From assembly GCF_001006785.1 (NCBI RefSeq), contig NZ_CDHO01000001.1:1-64000 (forward strand): 64,000 nucleotides of DNA, in the 5' to 3' direction. Positions 15,679 through 23,954 of this stretch are shown here, in pieces (the first letter of the stretch is position 1; every line of letters starts with the position of its first letter). A model generated the notes under the pieces. The model ran no database searches and had not been told where the DNA came from. It worked only from the letters and a program-made list of their open reading frames with translations. The position numbers and the translations under genes are program-made. The DNA is from Hyphomicrobium_B sp001006785. GTDB taxonomy: Bacteria; Pseudomonadota; Alphaproteobacteria; Rhizobiales; Hyphomicrobiaceae.

Positions 15679-18534
15679 TCAGCCGAAGGCGCCGAAGTGA
15701 TGCGAGATGCCGGTGCCGATCTCACGCACGAACTCGTACGAATTTTCCATCGGCGTCAGGATTTCGGTTTCGAGGCGTCCATAGTCATTCACACCGCGCG
15801 GACGATAGCTTGCCGGCTCGTTGAACTCGTTCTTCTCGTCGATCGTGCGGTTCGAGTGCGGGAACGCCTTGCGCAACACCGCGAGCACGTCGGGAATATC
15901 GAGGCCGAGCGCCATTTCGAGAACTTGCGTATGCGACAGGCCATCCTGCGGGGTGAAGCGCGGGAGCTGCGCCGCGAGGATGAAGATGCGCATCATCACC
16001 GCGAGACGGATGGCTTGCAGCAGATCGAGTTCCAGACGGTTCTCGTCCGGCGTCATGCCGTCCTCGATGTTGAGGTCGGTGAGGATGGCGTGAAGATCGA
16101 TCGCATCGAGACGCAGAAGGTGCACGAGCTCCGCGATGTCGCTTTCGCGATCGTCGGGCAAGAGATGCGTCGCCAGCGTGCGGAATGCAGAGTTCAAAGC
16201 CTGCTCGCGGCCCCATGAGGCGCGCGCCGCCCAGAACCCAGCGTCGAAGATCTTGGCGTTGGCGCCCATCGCGTTGAGGCTCGAGATGGTCTTGGCGTGC
16301 GCGACCATCGCCAGTATCGACTGCAGGCGCTTTGATGAACGGGCAAGCTTGTTGAAGTGATCGACCTCGCTGCCGACGGCGATACCGAGACCCGCGACGA
16401 CGTTCGCGAGATACCCGAACTGCTGCAGGATCGCATTGTTCGGGATCGCACGCATGCGCGCCGGGTTGCCACGATCGGACGTATGCTCGCCCTGGCGCTT
16501 CACCGGCCGCGAGCCCGTCTTGAACAGCAGGTTCGCGCCGAACGCGCCAAGCACGGCGCGATAGCCGTCGTGCGCGAACAGCTTCTGCTGGAAGGCTCGC
16601 AGGCGGAGGAAGAAGTCGAGGTTGAAGTTCTGCTCAGTGTAGAACGGATCGATCGTCTCTTCCGGGATCTCGCCGTCCATGACGACCGTCGCCAAGGCGC
16701 GCGTGGTCAAAGCGCGATTGCCGAAGGTCATGTAACCGTCGCCGCCCTGGAAGCTCGTTTCGTGCTTCACCGGAATTTTGGCGTCGGCGAAGCGGCGGCG
16801 CGACTCGTCCGTCATCAGATAATGCAGGCGCTGATGCAGGTCGCCCGGATGTGCACCGCGCCCCATCGACTCGCCGTGCGTCGAGAAGATCAGCGTCTCG
16901 ACGTTCTGCAGCTTCGCCTTCGCGACCAGCGCCGACAGACTGTCGTAGTAGCGCTCGATCGCCAGCGTCGCAGGAATTTGACCGATGAAGCGGCCGGCAT
17001 CCGAGAAGCCGGTCTGGATGCTCAGACGCTTCCGGCCCTGAACGTAATCGCGATAGGTGTCCTCTTCGACGAGGCGCTCCATGATGCGCGCGCCGTTCTC
17101 GAGGCCCGACGGCGTTTCGAACAACGGCGAAATATCGGTGATGTGATCGACGCCGAAGAGCTTCGCAAAGAAGACTGCGATCAGGATCGTTGCGGGCGAT
17201 TCCGCCTCGGCGATCAGGAAGCGGATCGGCGTTTCGCGGTCGACATGCTTCTGAATTTGCGCGGTCAATGCGAACTGACGGATGGCCGTCGCGGTCTCGA
17301 GATCGAGCGTCGAGAAGTTGACCGTTTCCTGCGGGCAATTCTTGATCATATCGACAATGCGCGCCAGCGATTGACGCTCAGTCAGATCGCGCGTCCAGGG
17401 TTCGTGGACGTAAGCGCGGAAGGCGTTGTTCAATTGCAGCGCGTTGATGCGAAGGTGAATGTGCGACGTGCCGAGTCCGGTCGCGGCGACGAGGCCCGAG
17501 AGCGCCGCGATAGCGCGCTTCACCTGCGGAGCTTCGACGGAATCGATCAGCTGTTCGAACAGCGTCTGCAGCGGCTCGACCGTCAGCAGGTTGTAGCCGT
17601 CCGACTTGGTGATGACGTTGGCTGCTTTCGAGAGATAGTCGTGGTCGTTCTCGAACTGCTCGATCGCCTTGATCTGCTCGTCGACCGCGGCAATGCCGAG
17701 ATCGAGCTTGCCGACGATCTGGCGTGCGATGCGCTGCGGGCCGTCGGCGTCGTCGAGCTTGTGCTTCAGGACGACGAAACGCTCGCGAATGTCGGCGAGA
17801 GCGGCGCGCTTTTCGAGCAGGCGCACGTGGAACGAGAACGTCCAGGAAATATCGTTGCGGCCGTCGAGGTCGTAGCCGACCCACGACGCCATCGTCGCGA
17901 GCTTCGGACGCAGCTTGAATGCGGCCTCGCCGAACTTCTGCGACGAGACGCTGAAGAACGCATGCAGCAGCTCTTCATAAGCGTTGCGCAGATTGCGGAT
18001 CGCCTCCTGCACGCACTTGTGCTCGTGCTGCAGCGTCAGCGTTTCCTCGGGGCGATGCGGAATACCGATCTGAACTTCTTTGGCCGACGGGTCGGCGACG
18101 GCGATCTCGACCATCCGGCGATAGAGCGCATCGGAGAGTCCGAAGGTCGGGTGCGCGGTCATGACGATGCCGGTACGCGCGCGCGACCAGCGCTGCGCGA
18201 AGGCTTCAATCGAGCCCGCCGCTTCGTTCGCCGTCTTTTCGACGTAGGCTGTAAAATCCTTCAGCGTCGACGACTGGTCGACGTAGCCGACCTTGTCACG
18301 CAACCGTCGAGCGCGGCGCACACAGGCGCGGTCCATCAGGCGGGCGGCGAGATTCTTGACGGCGTCGAAGGTGATCGCCTGCGATTCAAGACGCCGCGAC
18401 AGATCAAAGGCGACGTTGAGAATTGGATTGAGCGAGGGATTGTCGGGGATTTGCGTCCTTAGACGCTTCAACTCTTCGATCAGCGCGAGTTCGTCGAGTT
18501 CAGCTGAATGTTCCACGCGCGTCGTATCCTGCAT
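15679..18534 (-). CDS. ppc: Phosphoenolpyruvate carboxylase, divergent serine-cycle type
   Basis: A 951-residue enzyme, expected to carboxylate PEP to oxaloacetate with bicarbonate, the C1-fixing branch of the serine cycle. Recognisable landmarks are the catalytic-histidine motif TAHPTFG near residue 145, FSTHGESMGRGAHPGD near 565, and SRPVKRQ followed by RAIPNNAILQQFG near 700. Several positions differ from E. coli PEPC: HGRGGSIGRGG is shortened to HGESMGRG, GGDRDGNP reads GYDLDGRN, and the C-terminus lacks the usual NTG. The start is the ATG at 18534, with GGAGG 7 bases upstream. It is last in the operon behind mtkB, with a hairpin in the 106-base gap. Context makes the role secure; kinetics and allostery may differ. 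Confidence 0.9.
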   Translation of the reverse strand: MQDTTRVEHSAELDELALIEELKRLRTQIPDNPSLNPILNVAFDLSRRLESQAITFDAVKNLAARLMDRACVRRARRLRDKVGYVDQSSTLKDFTAYVEKTANEAAGSIEAFAQRWSRARTGIVMTAHPTFGLSDALYRRMVEIAVADPSAKEVQIGIPHRPEETLTLQHEHKCVQEAIRNLRNAYEELLHAFFSVSSQKFGEAAFKLRPKLATMASWVGYDLDGRNDISWTFSFHVRLLEKRAALADIRERFVVLKHKLDDADGPQRIARQIVGKLDLGIAAVDEQIKAIEQFENDHDYLSKAANVITKSDGYNLLTVEPLQTLFEQLIDSVEAPQVKRAIAALSGLVAATGLGTSHIHLRINALQLNNAFRAYVHEPWTRDLTERQSLARIVDMIKNCPQETVNFSTLDLETATAIRQFALTAQIQKHVDRETPIRFLIAEAESPATILIAVFFAKLFGVDHITDISPLFETPSGLENGARIMERLVEEDTYRDYVQGRKRLSIQTGFSDAGRFIGQIPATLAIERYYDSLSALVAKAKLQNVETLIFSTHGESMGRGAHPGDLHQRLHYLMTDESRRRFADAKIPVKHETSFQGGDGYMTFGNRALTTRALATVVMDGEIPEETIDPFYTEQNFNLDFFLRLRAFQQKLFAHDGYRAVLGAFGANLLFKTGSRPVKRQGEHTSDRGNPARMRAIPNNAILQQFGYLANVVAGLGIAVGSEVDHFNKLARSSKRLQSILAMVAHAKTISSLNAMGANAKIFDAGFWAARASWGREQALNSAFRTLATHLLPDDRESDIAELVHLLRLDAIDLHAILTDLNIEDGMTPDENRLELDLLQAIRLAVMMRIFILAAQLPRFTPQDGLSHTQVLEMALGLDIPDVLAVLRKAFPHSNRTIDEKNEFNEPASYRPRGVNDYGRLETEILTPMENSYEFVREIGTGISHHFGAFG

Positions 18535-18601
18535 CCACAAGCCTCCGCGTTCCCGGAGCGGGACCGCGTTCAAAACGTAAGATCATTTGGCTCAGTGTGC
18601 A

Positions 18602-18632
18602 AAGACCGGAGCGGAGCGGCCGCCCCGGTCTT
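18602..18632 (-). other. Intercistronic hairpin between mtkB and ppc
   Basis: Arms aagaccgg (18602-18609) and ccggtctt (18625-18632) are perfectly complementary over 8 bp, around a GC-rich 15-base loop. On the minus strand the hairpin is followed by only three T residues, so it is a weak terminator or an mRNA-processing/stabilising element. It could set ppc expression relative to mtkAB. Confidence 0.5.
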
Positions 18633-18640
18633 CGCGGAGT

Positions 18641-19540
18641 TCAGGCAACTTTTTTCTGCTTGCCGAGAACCTGCGCGACGGTCGAGCCCATTTCCGACGG
18701 CGTCGGCGCGATGGCGACGCCGCAGCCCTTCAGGATCTCGACCTTCTCAGCAGCCGACTCGCCGAATGCCGAAACGATGGCGCCAGCGTGGCCCATGCGG
18801 CGGCCCTTCGGCGCCGACAGACCGGCGATGTAGGCGATGACAGGCTTCTTCATGTGCTCTTTGGCGAAGAGGCCGGCTTCGGCTTCCTGCGGACCACCGA
18901 TTTCGCCGATCATCAGGATGGCGTCGGTCTCGGGATCGTTCTCGAAGTGCTCGAGGACGTCACGATGCGACGAGCCGTTGATCGGGTCGCCGCCGATGCC
19001 AACCGACGTCGAGACGCCGATGCCAAGGGCCTTGAGCTGCGCAGCAGCTTCGTAGCCGAGCGTGCCGGAACGTCCGACGATGCCGACGCGGCCCGGAAGG
19101 TAGATGTGTCCCGGCATGATGCCGAGCATCGCCTTGCCTGGCGAGATCGTGCCGGCGCAGTTCGGGCCGGTCAGGATCATGCGCGCTTCTTTCTTGTAGC
19201 GGCGCATGTAGCGCTTCACGCGGATCATATCCTGGGCAGGAATGCCGTCCGTGATGCAGACGCAGTATTTGATCCCAGCGTCGGCCGCTTCCATGATCGC
19301 ATCAGCCGCGAACGGCGGCGGCACGAACACGATGGAGGCTTCAGCGCCCGTCTCGTCGACGGCGCCCTTGACGGTGTTGAACACCGGACGGCCGAGATGC
19401 GAGGTGCCGCCTTTACCGGGCGTCACGCCGCCAACGACGTTGGAGCCGTAGTCGATCATTTCCTGGGCGTGGAACGTGCCGATGCGACCGGTGAAGCCCT
19501 GGATCAGGATCGGCGTCTTTTCATTGATAAAGATTGCCAT
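18641..19540 (-). CDS. mtkB: Malate--CoA ligase (malate thiokinase) alpha subunit
   Basis: A 299-residue CoA-binding subunit homologous to succinyl-CoA synthetase alpha. Seen: an N-terminal CoA fold (LIQGFTGRIGTFHAQEM), LTGPNCAGTISPG near 142, and the phosphohistidine motif GRRMGHAGAIVSAFG near 247. Family homology alone allows sucD. The order mcl-mtkA-mtkB-ppc and the absence of TCA-cycle neighbours make malate-CoA ligase of the serine cycle the better call. With MtkA it converts malate, CoA and ATP to malyl-CoA. GGAG precedes the ATG. It follows mtkA by 18 bases. Confidence 0.93.
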   Translation of the reverse strand: MAIFINEKTPILIQGFTGRIGTFHAQEMIDYGSNVVGGVTPGKGGTSHLGRPVFNTVKGAVDETGAEASIVFVPPPFAADAIMEAADAGIKYCVCITDGIPAQDMIRVKRYMRRYKKEARMILTGPNCAGTISPGKAMLGIMPGHIYLPGRVGIVGRSGTLGYEAAAQLKALGIGVSTSVGIGGDPINGSSHRDVLEHFENDPETDAILMIGEIGGPQEAEAGLFAKEHMKKPVIAYIAGLSAPKGRRMGHAGAIVSAFGESAAEKVEILKGCGVAIAPTPSEMGSTVAQVLGKQKKVA

Positions 19541-19558
19541 TGGTACGTTTCTCCGGGC

Positions 19559-20722
19559 TTAGGCTTTTTTGGCCGCTTCGACCGCCTGCTTGGCAGCATC
19601 GGCGAGAGTTTCCGCGCTGATGACCGTCAGGCCGCTGTTGTCGATGATCTTGCGGCCTTCTTCGACGTTGGTGCCTGCGAGGCGGACGACGATCGGCAGC
19701 TTGATATCGAGTTCCTTGACGGCGTCGACGACACCCTTGGCAACCCAGTCGCAACGGTTGATGCCGGCGAAGACGTTGACCAGGATGGCCTTGACGTTCT
19801 TGTCGCGCAGAACCGCCTTGAACGACTTGGTGACGCGCTCGGGAGAGGCGCCGCCGCCGATGTCGAGGAAGTTCGCAGGCTCGCCGCCCGCAAGCTTGAT
19901 CATGTCGAGCGTCGCCATCGCGAGGCCGGCACCGTTGACGATGCAGCCGATGTCGCCGTCGAGGCCGACGTACGAGAGACCACGATCCGACGCGTAGGTT
20001 TCGCGCGGATCTTCCTGGCTCTTGTCGCGCAGCTCGGCGATGTGCGGACGACGGAACAGCGCGTTGTCGTCGAACGACATCTTGGCGTCGAGCGCAACGA
20101 CCTGCTTTTCCTTGGTGATGACGAGCGGGTTGATTTCAACCATCATCGCATCGAGATCGCGGAAGGCGCGATAGCAGCCCATGATCGCGGGCACGAGCTT
20201 GTTGACGATCTCAGGATCGACGCCAAGTCCGAATGCCAGTTCACGTGCCTGGAACTGCTGCATGCCGACCGCCGGGTCGACCGCGACGCGGATGATCGTG
20301 TCGGGCTGCGACGCCGAGATTTCCTCGATGTCCATGCCGCCCGCGGCCGAGGCCACGACGACGATGCGCTCGGAAGCGCGGTCCATCACGAAACCGAGAT
20401 AGATTTCGCGATCGATATTCGTCGCTTCTTCGATGTAGAGGCGCGAGACCAGCTTGCCGGCCGATCCCGTCTGATGCGTGACGAGCTTGCGGCCGAGCAT
20501 GAACTCGGCTGCATCCTCGATTTCCTTTTCCGTCTTGCAGACTTTGACGCCGCCGGCTTTGCCGCGTGCGCCGGAGTGAATCTGCGCCTTGACGACGACC
20601 GTGCCGCCAAGCTCGCTGGCGCGATAGGTGGCCTGTTCAGGGCTGTAGGCAAGTCCGCCGCGGGCGATCGGCACGCCGAACTTCGCAAGAAGCTCTTTGG
20701 CCTGGTATTCATGAATGTCCAT
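19559..20722 (-). CDS. mtkA: Malate--CoA ligase (malate thiokinase) beta subunit
   Basis: A 387-residue ATP-grasp subunit homologous to succinyl-CoA synthetase beta. It opens with MDIHEYQAKELLAKFGVP, carries the ATP-grasp residues KAQIHSGARGKAGGVKV near 46 and EINPLVITKEKQ near 196, and the GGGASPERVTKSFKAVL loop near 290. Length is normal for the family (about 388). The start ATG has GAGGAG upstream. It sits 45 bases after mcl and 18 bases before mtkB, forming the catalytic pair of the serine cycle. SucC is the alternative by homology and is disfavoured by context. Confidence 0.93.
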   Translation of the reverse strand: MDIHEYQAKELLAKFGVPIARGGLAYSPEQATYRASELGGTVVVKAQIHSGARGKAGGVKVCKTEKEIEDAAEFMLGRKLVTHQTGSAGKLVSRLYIEEATNIDREIYLGFVMDRASERIVVVASAAGGMDIEEISASQPDTIIRVAVDPAVGMQQFQARELAFGLGVDPEIVNKLVPAIMGCYRAFRDLDAMMVEINPLVITKEKQVVALDAKMSFDDNALFRRPHIAELRDKSQEDPRETYASDRGLSYVGLDGDIGCIVNGAGLAMATLDMIKLAGGEPANFLDIGGGASPERVTKSFKAVLRDKNVKAILVNVFAGINRCDWVAKGVVDAVKELDIKLPIVVRLAGTNVEEGRKIIDNSGLTVISAETLADAAKQAVEAAKKA

Positions 20723-20767
20723 GTTTTTGGACTCCTCGGGATTGGGCTTGTCGTTTCCGGCTTCTGA

Positions 20768-21730
20768 TTATTTGCTCTTCGCGCGAGCTTCTTCGCCTGC
20801 CTTGATCGCCGCTGCCGTCACCAGCAGGTTCTTCGCCATCTTTTCAGATGCCGCGTCGATCATCTTGCCGTCGAGCGATGCTGCGCCCTTGCCCTGCGCT
20901 TCGGCTTCCTTGAGTGCGACCAGGATGCGCTCGGCGCGTTCGATTTCCTTCGCCGTCGGAGAGTAGATCTCGTTGGCGAGTTCGATCTGCGAGGGGTGGA
21001 TCGCCCACTTGCCTTCCATGCCGAGAGCGGCGCCACGGCGCGCAGCGGCCTTGTAGCCTTCCGGATCGTCGATGCCGCCGAACGGGCCGTCGATCGGACG
21101 CAGGCCGAATGCGCGGCAGGCGACCGTCATGCGCGACAGGGGGAAGTGCCACTGGTCGCCCGGATAGTCGGGGTTCAAGCCGCCGATGACGACGGTGCGG
21201 GCCTTGTTGAATGCGGAGTAGTCGGCAACGCCGAAGTGCATCGACTCGAGGCGGCTGTTGGCGGACGCGATGGCTTCGACGTTGGCCATGCCGAGCGGCG
21301 TTTCGATGAGGGCTTCCATGCCGATCTGGTGCGGGAGACCCTTCGCGACTTCGATCTGGCTGACGAAGCTTTCGATGGCGTAGACGTCGGCCGGGACGCC
21401 GACCTTCGGAATGAGGATCGTGTCGAGCTTGGCGCCTGCCTGCTCGACGATGTCGACGACGTCGCGATAGCAATAGTGCGTGTCGAGGCCGTTGATGCGG
21501 ACCGAAACGCTCTTGCCCGCGCCCTTCCAGTCGAGATCGTTCAGAGCCTGGATGATGTTCTTGCGAGCCTGCTCTTTCTCGGGCGGCGCGACGGCGTCTT
21601 CGCAATCAAGGAAAACATAGTCGGCGGCGCTCTTGAGGGCGCGGTCGATCATCGTCGGGTTGGAGCCCGGCACAGCGAGATACGAACGCTGCAGACGCTG
21701 CTTACGGTTCGGATAGAGGGTATAGCTCAT
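20768..21730 (-). CDS. mcl: Malyl-CoA lyase
   Basis: A 320-residue HpcH/HpaI-CitE-type lyase that splits L-malyl-CoA into glyoxylate and acetyl-CoA. Seen: RSYLAVPGSNPTMIDRALKS at the start, the metal-binding FLDCEDAVAPPEK near residue 40, IPKVGVPADVY near 105 and the EALIETPLGM glutamate near 137. The C-terminal KWAIHPSQIELANEIYSP is typical of the group. AGGAAGG precedes the ATG. It is the second gene of the operon. Acetyl-CoA must then be regenerated to glyoxylate (probably by the ethylmalonyl-CoA pathway); none of those genes are in view. Confidence 0.94.
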   Translation of the reverse strand: MSYTLYPNRKQRLQRSYLAVPGSNPTMIDRALKSAADYVFLDCEDAVAPPEKEQARKNIIQALNDLDWKGAGKSVSVRINGLDTHYCYRDVVDIVEQAGAKLDTILIPKVGVPADVYAIESFVSQIEVAKGLPHQIGMEALIETPLGMANVEAIASANSRLESMHFGVADYSAFNKARTVVIGGLNPDYPGDQWHFPLSRMTVACRAFGLRPIDGPFGGIDDPEGYKAAARRGAALGMEGKWAIHPSQIELANEIYSPTAKEIERAERILVALKEAEAQGKGAASLDGKMIDAASEKMAKNLLVTAAAIKAGEEARAKSK

Positions 21731-21832
21731 TTGGGGGTCGCCTTCCTAGCGGAGTGAACGATCGTTGTTGTCTTTGCGAAAAAATCAGAATGCGGAGCGT
21801 CGTTCAACCAGCGAGTGCGATACGACGCCAGA

Positions 21833-21861
21833 ATGCCCAGCCGCCTTAAGCAGCTGGGCAT
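21833..21861 (-). other. Intercistronic hairpin between sga and mcl
   Basis: Perfect 9-bp stem, atgcccagc (21833-21841) with gctgggcat (21853-21861), and an 11-base loop, 10 bases after the sga stop. No U-tract follows on the minus strand, so it is more likely an mRNA-stability or processing element than a terminator. The 140-base gap is the largest inside the operon and could also hold a second promoter for mcl-mtkAB-ppc. Confidence 0.5.
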
Positions 21862-21870
21862 TGTTTCGTA

Positions 21871-23079
21871 TTAGGCCTTCAGCGGCTCTTTGCTCGTCGC
21901 CGACTTGACCGGATTGCTGGTGAAGTATTCGGCGGCGGCAGCGGTGCCCGAGCCGAGCTTGACCGGGATGCCGTTGTCCTTGAGCGCCATCTCGACGGCG
22001 AACAGAACGCCACCGACCATGTACTCGTCGAGCGAACCGAGGTGACCGATGCGGAACACCTTGCCGGCAACCTTGTTGAGGCCGAGGCCGAGCGACGTGT
22101 TGTAGCGATAGTAGGCCGTCTTCGTGACGGCGTTGCTGTCAACGCCTTCGGGAACGAGAATTGCCGAGACGGTGTCGGAGTACCACTTCGGCTCTTTCGC
22201 GCAGAGCTTCAGACCCCAGGCTGCGACGCCAGCGCGAACGCCGGAGGCGAGGCGATGGTGACGAGCAACGACGTTGTCGATGCCTTCAGCGAGCAGAAGA
22301 TCGATCGAGGCGCGCAGGCCGCGGATCAGCGTCGTTGCAGGCGTATAGGGGAAGTATCCGAGATCGTTCGTCTTGATCATGTCTTCGAACGAGAAGAAGC
22401 AGCGGTTCATACGGCCGTTCTTGCTCTTGTTGACGTCGAGCGCCTTCTGGCTGACAGCGAGAATGCCGAGGCCGGTCGGGAGCATGAAGCCCTTCTGCGA
22501 GCCGGAGACGCAGCAGTCGACGCCCCATTCGCCCATGCGCATGTCGAGCGAGCCGACGGACGAAACGCCATCGACCATCAGGAGTGCGGGATGCTTCGCG
22601 GCGTCGAGCGCCTTACGGACGCCCGCAACGTCGCTGGCGACGCCGGTCGCCGTTTCGTTCTGCGTGACGAACACGGCTTTGATTTCGTGATTCTTGTCCT
22701 TGGCGAGAATGTCAGCGTACTTCTCGACCGGAACGCCGGTGCCCCACTCTTCGTCGCAAACCTCAGGCTTCAGGCCAAGGCGCTCGGCCATATCGACCCA
22801 GAGCAGCGAGAACTGGCCGAAGCGGCTCATCAGAACCTTGTCGCCGACGGCGAGCGTGTTCTGGATCGCAGATTCCCATGCGCCCGTTCCCGACGACGGG
22901 AAAAGGAACACGCGGCCATCCTTCATTTTGAAAACCTTCTTGAGGTCTTCGAAGATCGGCAGCGTCAGCTTGGGAAATTCCGGCGAGCGCATGTCTTCCA
23001 TCGGAAGGTTCATCGCGATGCGCACAGCGTCGGGGACGTTGGTCGGGCCAGGAATAAAGAGGTGGGGCGTGACGGTCAT
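21871..23079 (-). CDS. sga: Serine--glyoxylate aminotransferase
   Basis: A 402-residue PLP enzyme of the class V aminotransferase fold that converts serine and glyoxylate to hydroxypyruvate and glycine, a signature step of the serine cycle. Seen: HLFIPGPTNVPDAVRIAMN at the start, FLFPSSGTGAWESA near 60, VDGVSSVGSLDM near 170, and the PLP lysine in SGSQKGFMLPTGLG near 195. Length fits the family (about 400). GGAG lies before the ATG at 23079. It is the first gene of the minus-strand serine-cycle operon; its 251-base upstream region follows the LuxR-type regulator gene. Confidence 0.96.
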   Translation of the reverse strand: MTVTPHLFIPGPTNVPDAVRIAMNLPMEDMRSPEFPKLTLPIFEDLKKVFKMKDGRVFLFPSSGTGAWESAIQNTLAVGDKVLMSRFGQFSLLWVDMAERLGLKPEVCDEEWGTGVPVEKYADILAKDKNHEIKAVFVTQNETATGVASDVAGVRKALDAAKHPALLMVDGVSSVGSLDMRMGEWGVDCCVSGSQKGFMLPTGLGILAVSQKALDVNKSKNGRMNRCFFSFEDMIKTNDLGYFPYTPATTLIRGLRASIDLLLAEGIDNVVARHHRLASGVRAGVAAWGLKLCAKEPKWYSDTVSAILVPEGVDSNAVTKTAYYRYNTSLGLGLNKVAGKVFRIGHLGSLDEYMVGGVLFAVEMALKDNGIPVKLGSGTAAAAEYFTSNPVKSATSKEPLKA

Positions 23080-23330
23080 GAGCGTTTCTCCGCGCTGCGT
23101 TGAGCCAAGCCGAACGGTCCCCTACGACTATGGGGACCCGATATCCGGCGCGCTTTTGCTGATCCTTCCGCCCGATCGCAGATGCGGGCGTAAGTTCCTA
23201 AGTAGCAGGGGGACAGTGACGGTGCGAACGAAAAACTAACAACACCCCGTTGGGCAGCATAGGCTACCCACCACTGCGGCTTTGTGTGCGCCGATTGCCG
23301 CCGCCGTCACTGACAGCTCAGCGCGCGCGC
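23080..23330 (-). promoter_or_regulatory. Upstream/leader region of the serine-cycle operon
   Basis: 251 bases between the regulator stop and the sga start, both on the minus strand. It contains a 7-bp hairpin, ggtcccc (23116-23122) / ggggacc (23132-23138), 37 bases before the sga ATG with no U-tract, and a GC-only palindrome AGCGCGCGCGCT at about 23317-23328 just past the regulator stop. An operon promoter is expected here; I do not see an unambiguous sigma-70 pair. Confidence 0.45.
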
Positions 23331-23954
23331 TCAGTGGTGATCGTTACGGTTAACCGACACGTGCAGTGCAACAGCCATCGCGCGGTTGGACACGCCGAGC
23401 TTATCGTACAAATTTTTCAGATGGTATTTCACGGTGTTGCGAGAGATGCCCGTGCGCGCCGCGATCTGCAGATTCGTCCAGCCGTTGGCGAGCGCTGCCA
23501 ACAGTTCACGTTCGCGCGCCGTCAGACCTTCGAGCGGATCGTGATTGAGCAAATCGATGTCGACGTAGGGTAGCGACAAGCGGCCGCGCGCAACGGAGAC
23601 GACGGCTTCAAGCAATACCTGCGGCTCCTCCGTTTTCGAGACGAAGCCCCAGGCACCGCCCTTGATCGCCTGCCGCAAGACTTCGCTGCTGCGTTCACCC
23701 GTATAGATGACCACACGTGTGCGCCACTTTTCCTGCTTCAGGCGCGTCAGCACGTTGCCGCCCGTCATGTCGGGCAACGTCCAGCCGACGATGGCGATTT
23801 CGACCGGCTTGACCTTCAGTGCTTCGATCAGGGCTTCGCCCGTCGCATAGACGCCGCAGACGCTGAAGCGTCCGTCGCGTTGCACAAGCGTTTCCAACCC
23901 GGCCCGCACGACCGGATTTTGATCGGCAATCGCGACCTCGATCTTGCCGGCCAT
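23331..23954 (-). CDS. LuxR/NarL-type regulator with an aspartate-less receiver domain
   Basis: A 207-residue DNA-binding protein. Residues 1-120 form a CheY-like receiver and about 143-200 a GerE/LuxR helix-turn-helix (LTARERELLAALANGW, ISRNTVKYHLKNLYDKLGV). The phospho-acceptor aspartate that NarL-type receivers carry in LLDxxMPxMxG is glycine here (G57 in AIVGWTLPDMTG), and the acidic pair is reduced to D11-Q12. The switch Thr (VVIYTGE) and Lys (FVSKTEE) remain. It therefore cannot be switched by canonical Asp phosphorylation. I chose the ATG at 23954; a TTG at 23963 is possible. No histidine kinase gene is nearby. Position upstream of sga suggests control of the serine-cycle operon. Confidence 0.9.
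   Translation of the reverse strand: MAGKIEVAIADQNPVVRAGLETLVQRDGRFSVCGVYATGEALIEALKVKPVEIAIVGWTLPDMTGGNVLTRLKQEKWRTRVVIYTGERSSEVLRQAIKGGAWGFVSKTEEPQVLLEAVVSVARGRLSLPYVDIDLLNHDPLEGLTARERELLAALANGWTNLQIAARTGISRNTVKYHLKNLYDKLGVSNRAMAVALHVSVNRNDHH

Noticed and set aside
18641..20722. Reading mtkAB as the TCA-cycle succinyl-CoA synthetase (sucCD).
   Set aside because: Sequence alone allows it, but the genes are inside sga-mcl-...-ppc with no sdh, mdh or sucAB neighbours, so malate-CoA ligase fits better.
16357..20767. Long plus-strand open frames (701 and 726 codons) opposite ppc and mtkAB.
   Set aside because: They are Arg/Asp/Val/His-rich complements of well-supported genes with no recognisable fold. 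They are typical shadows in a GC-rich genome.
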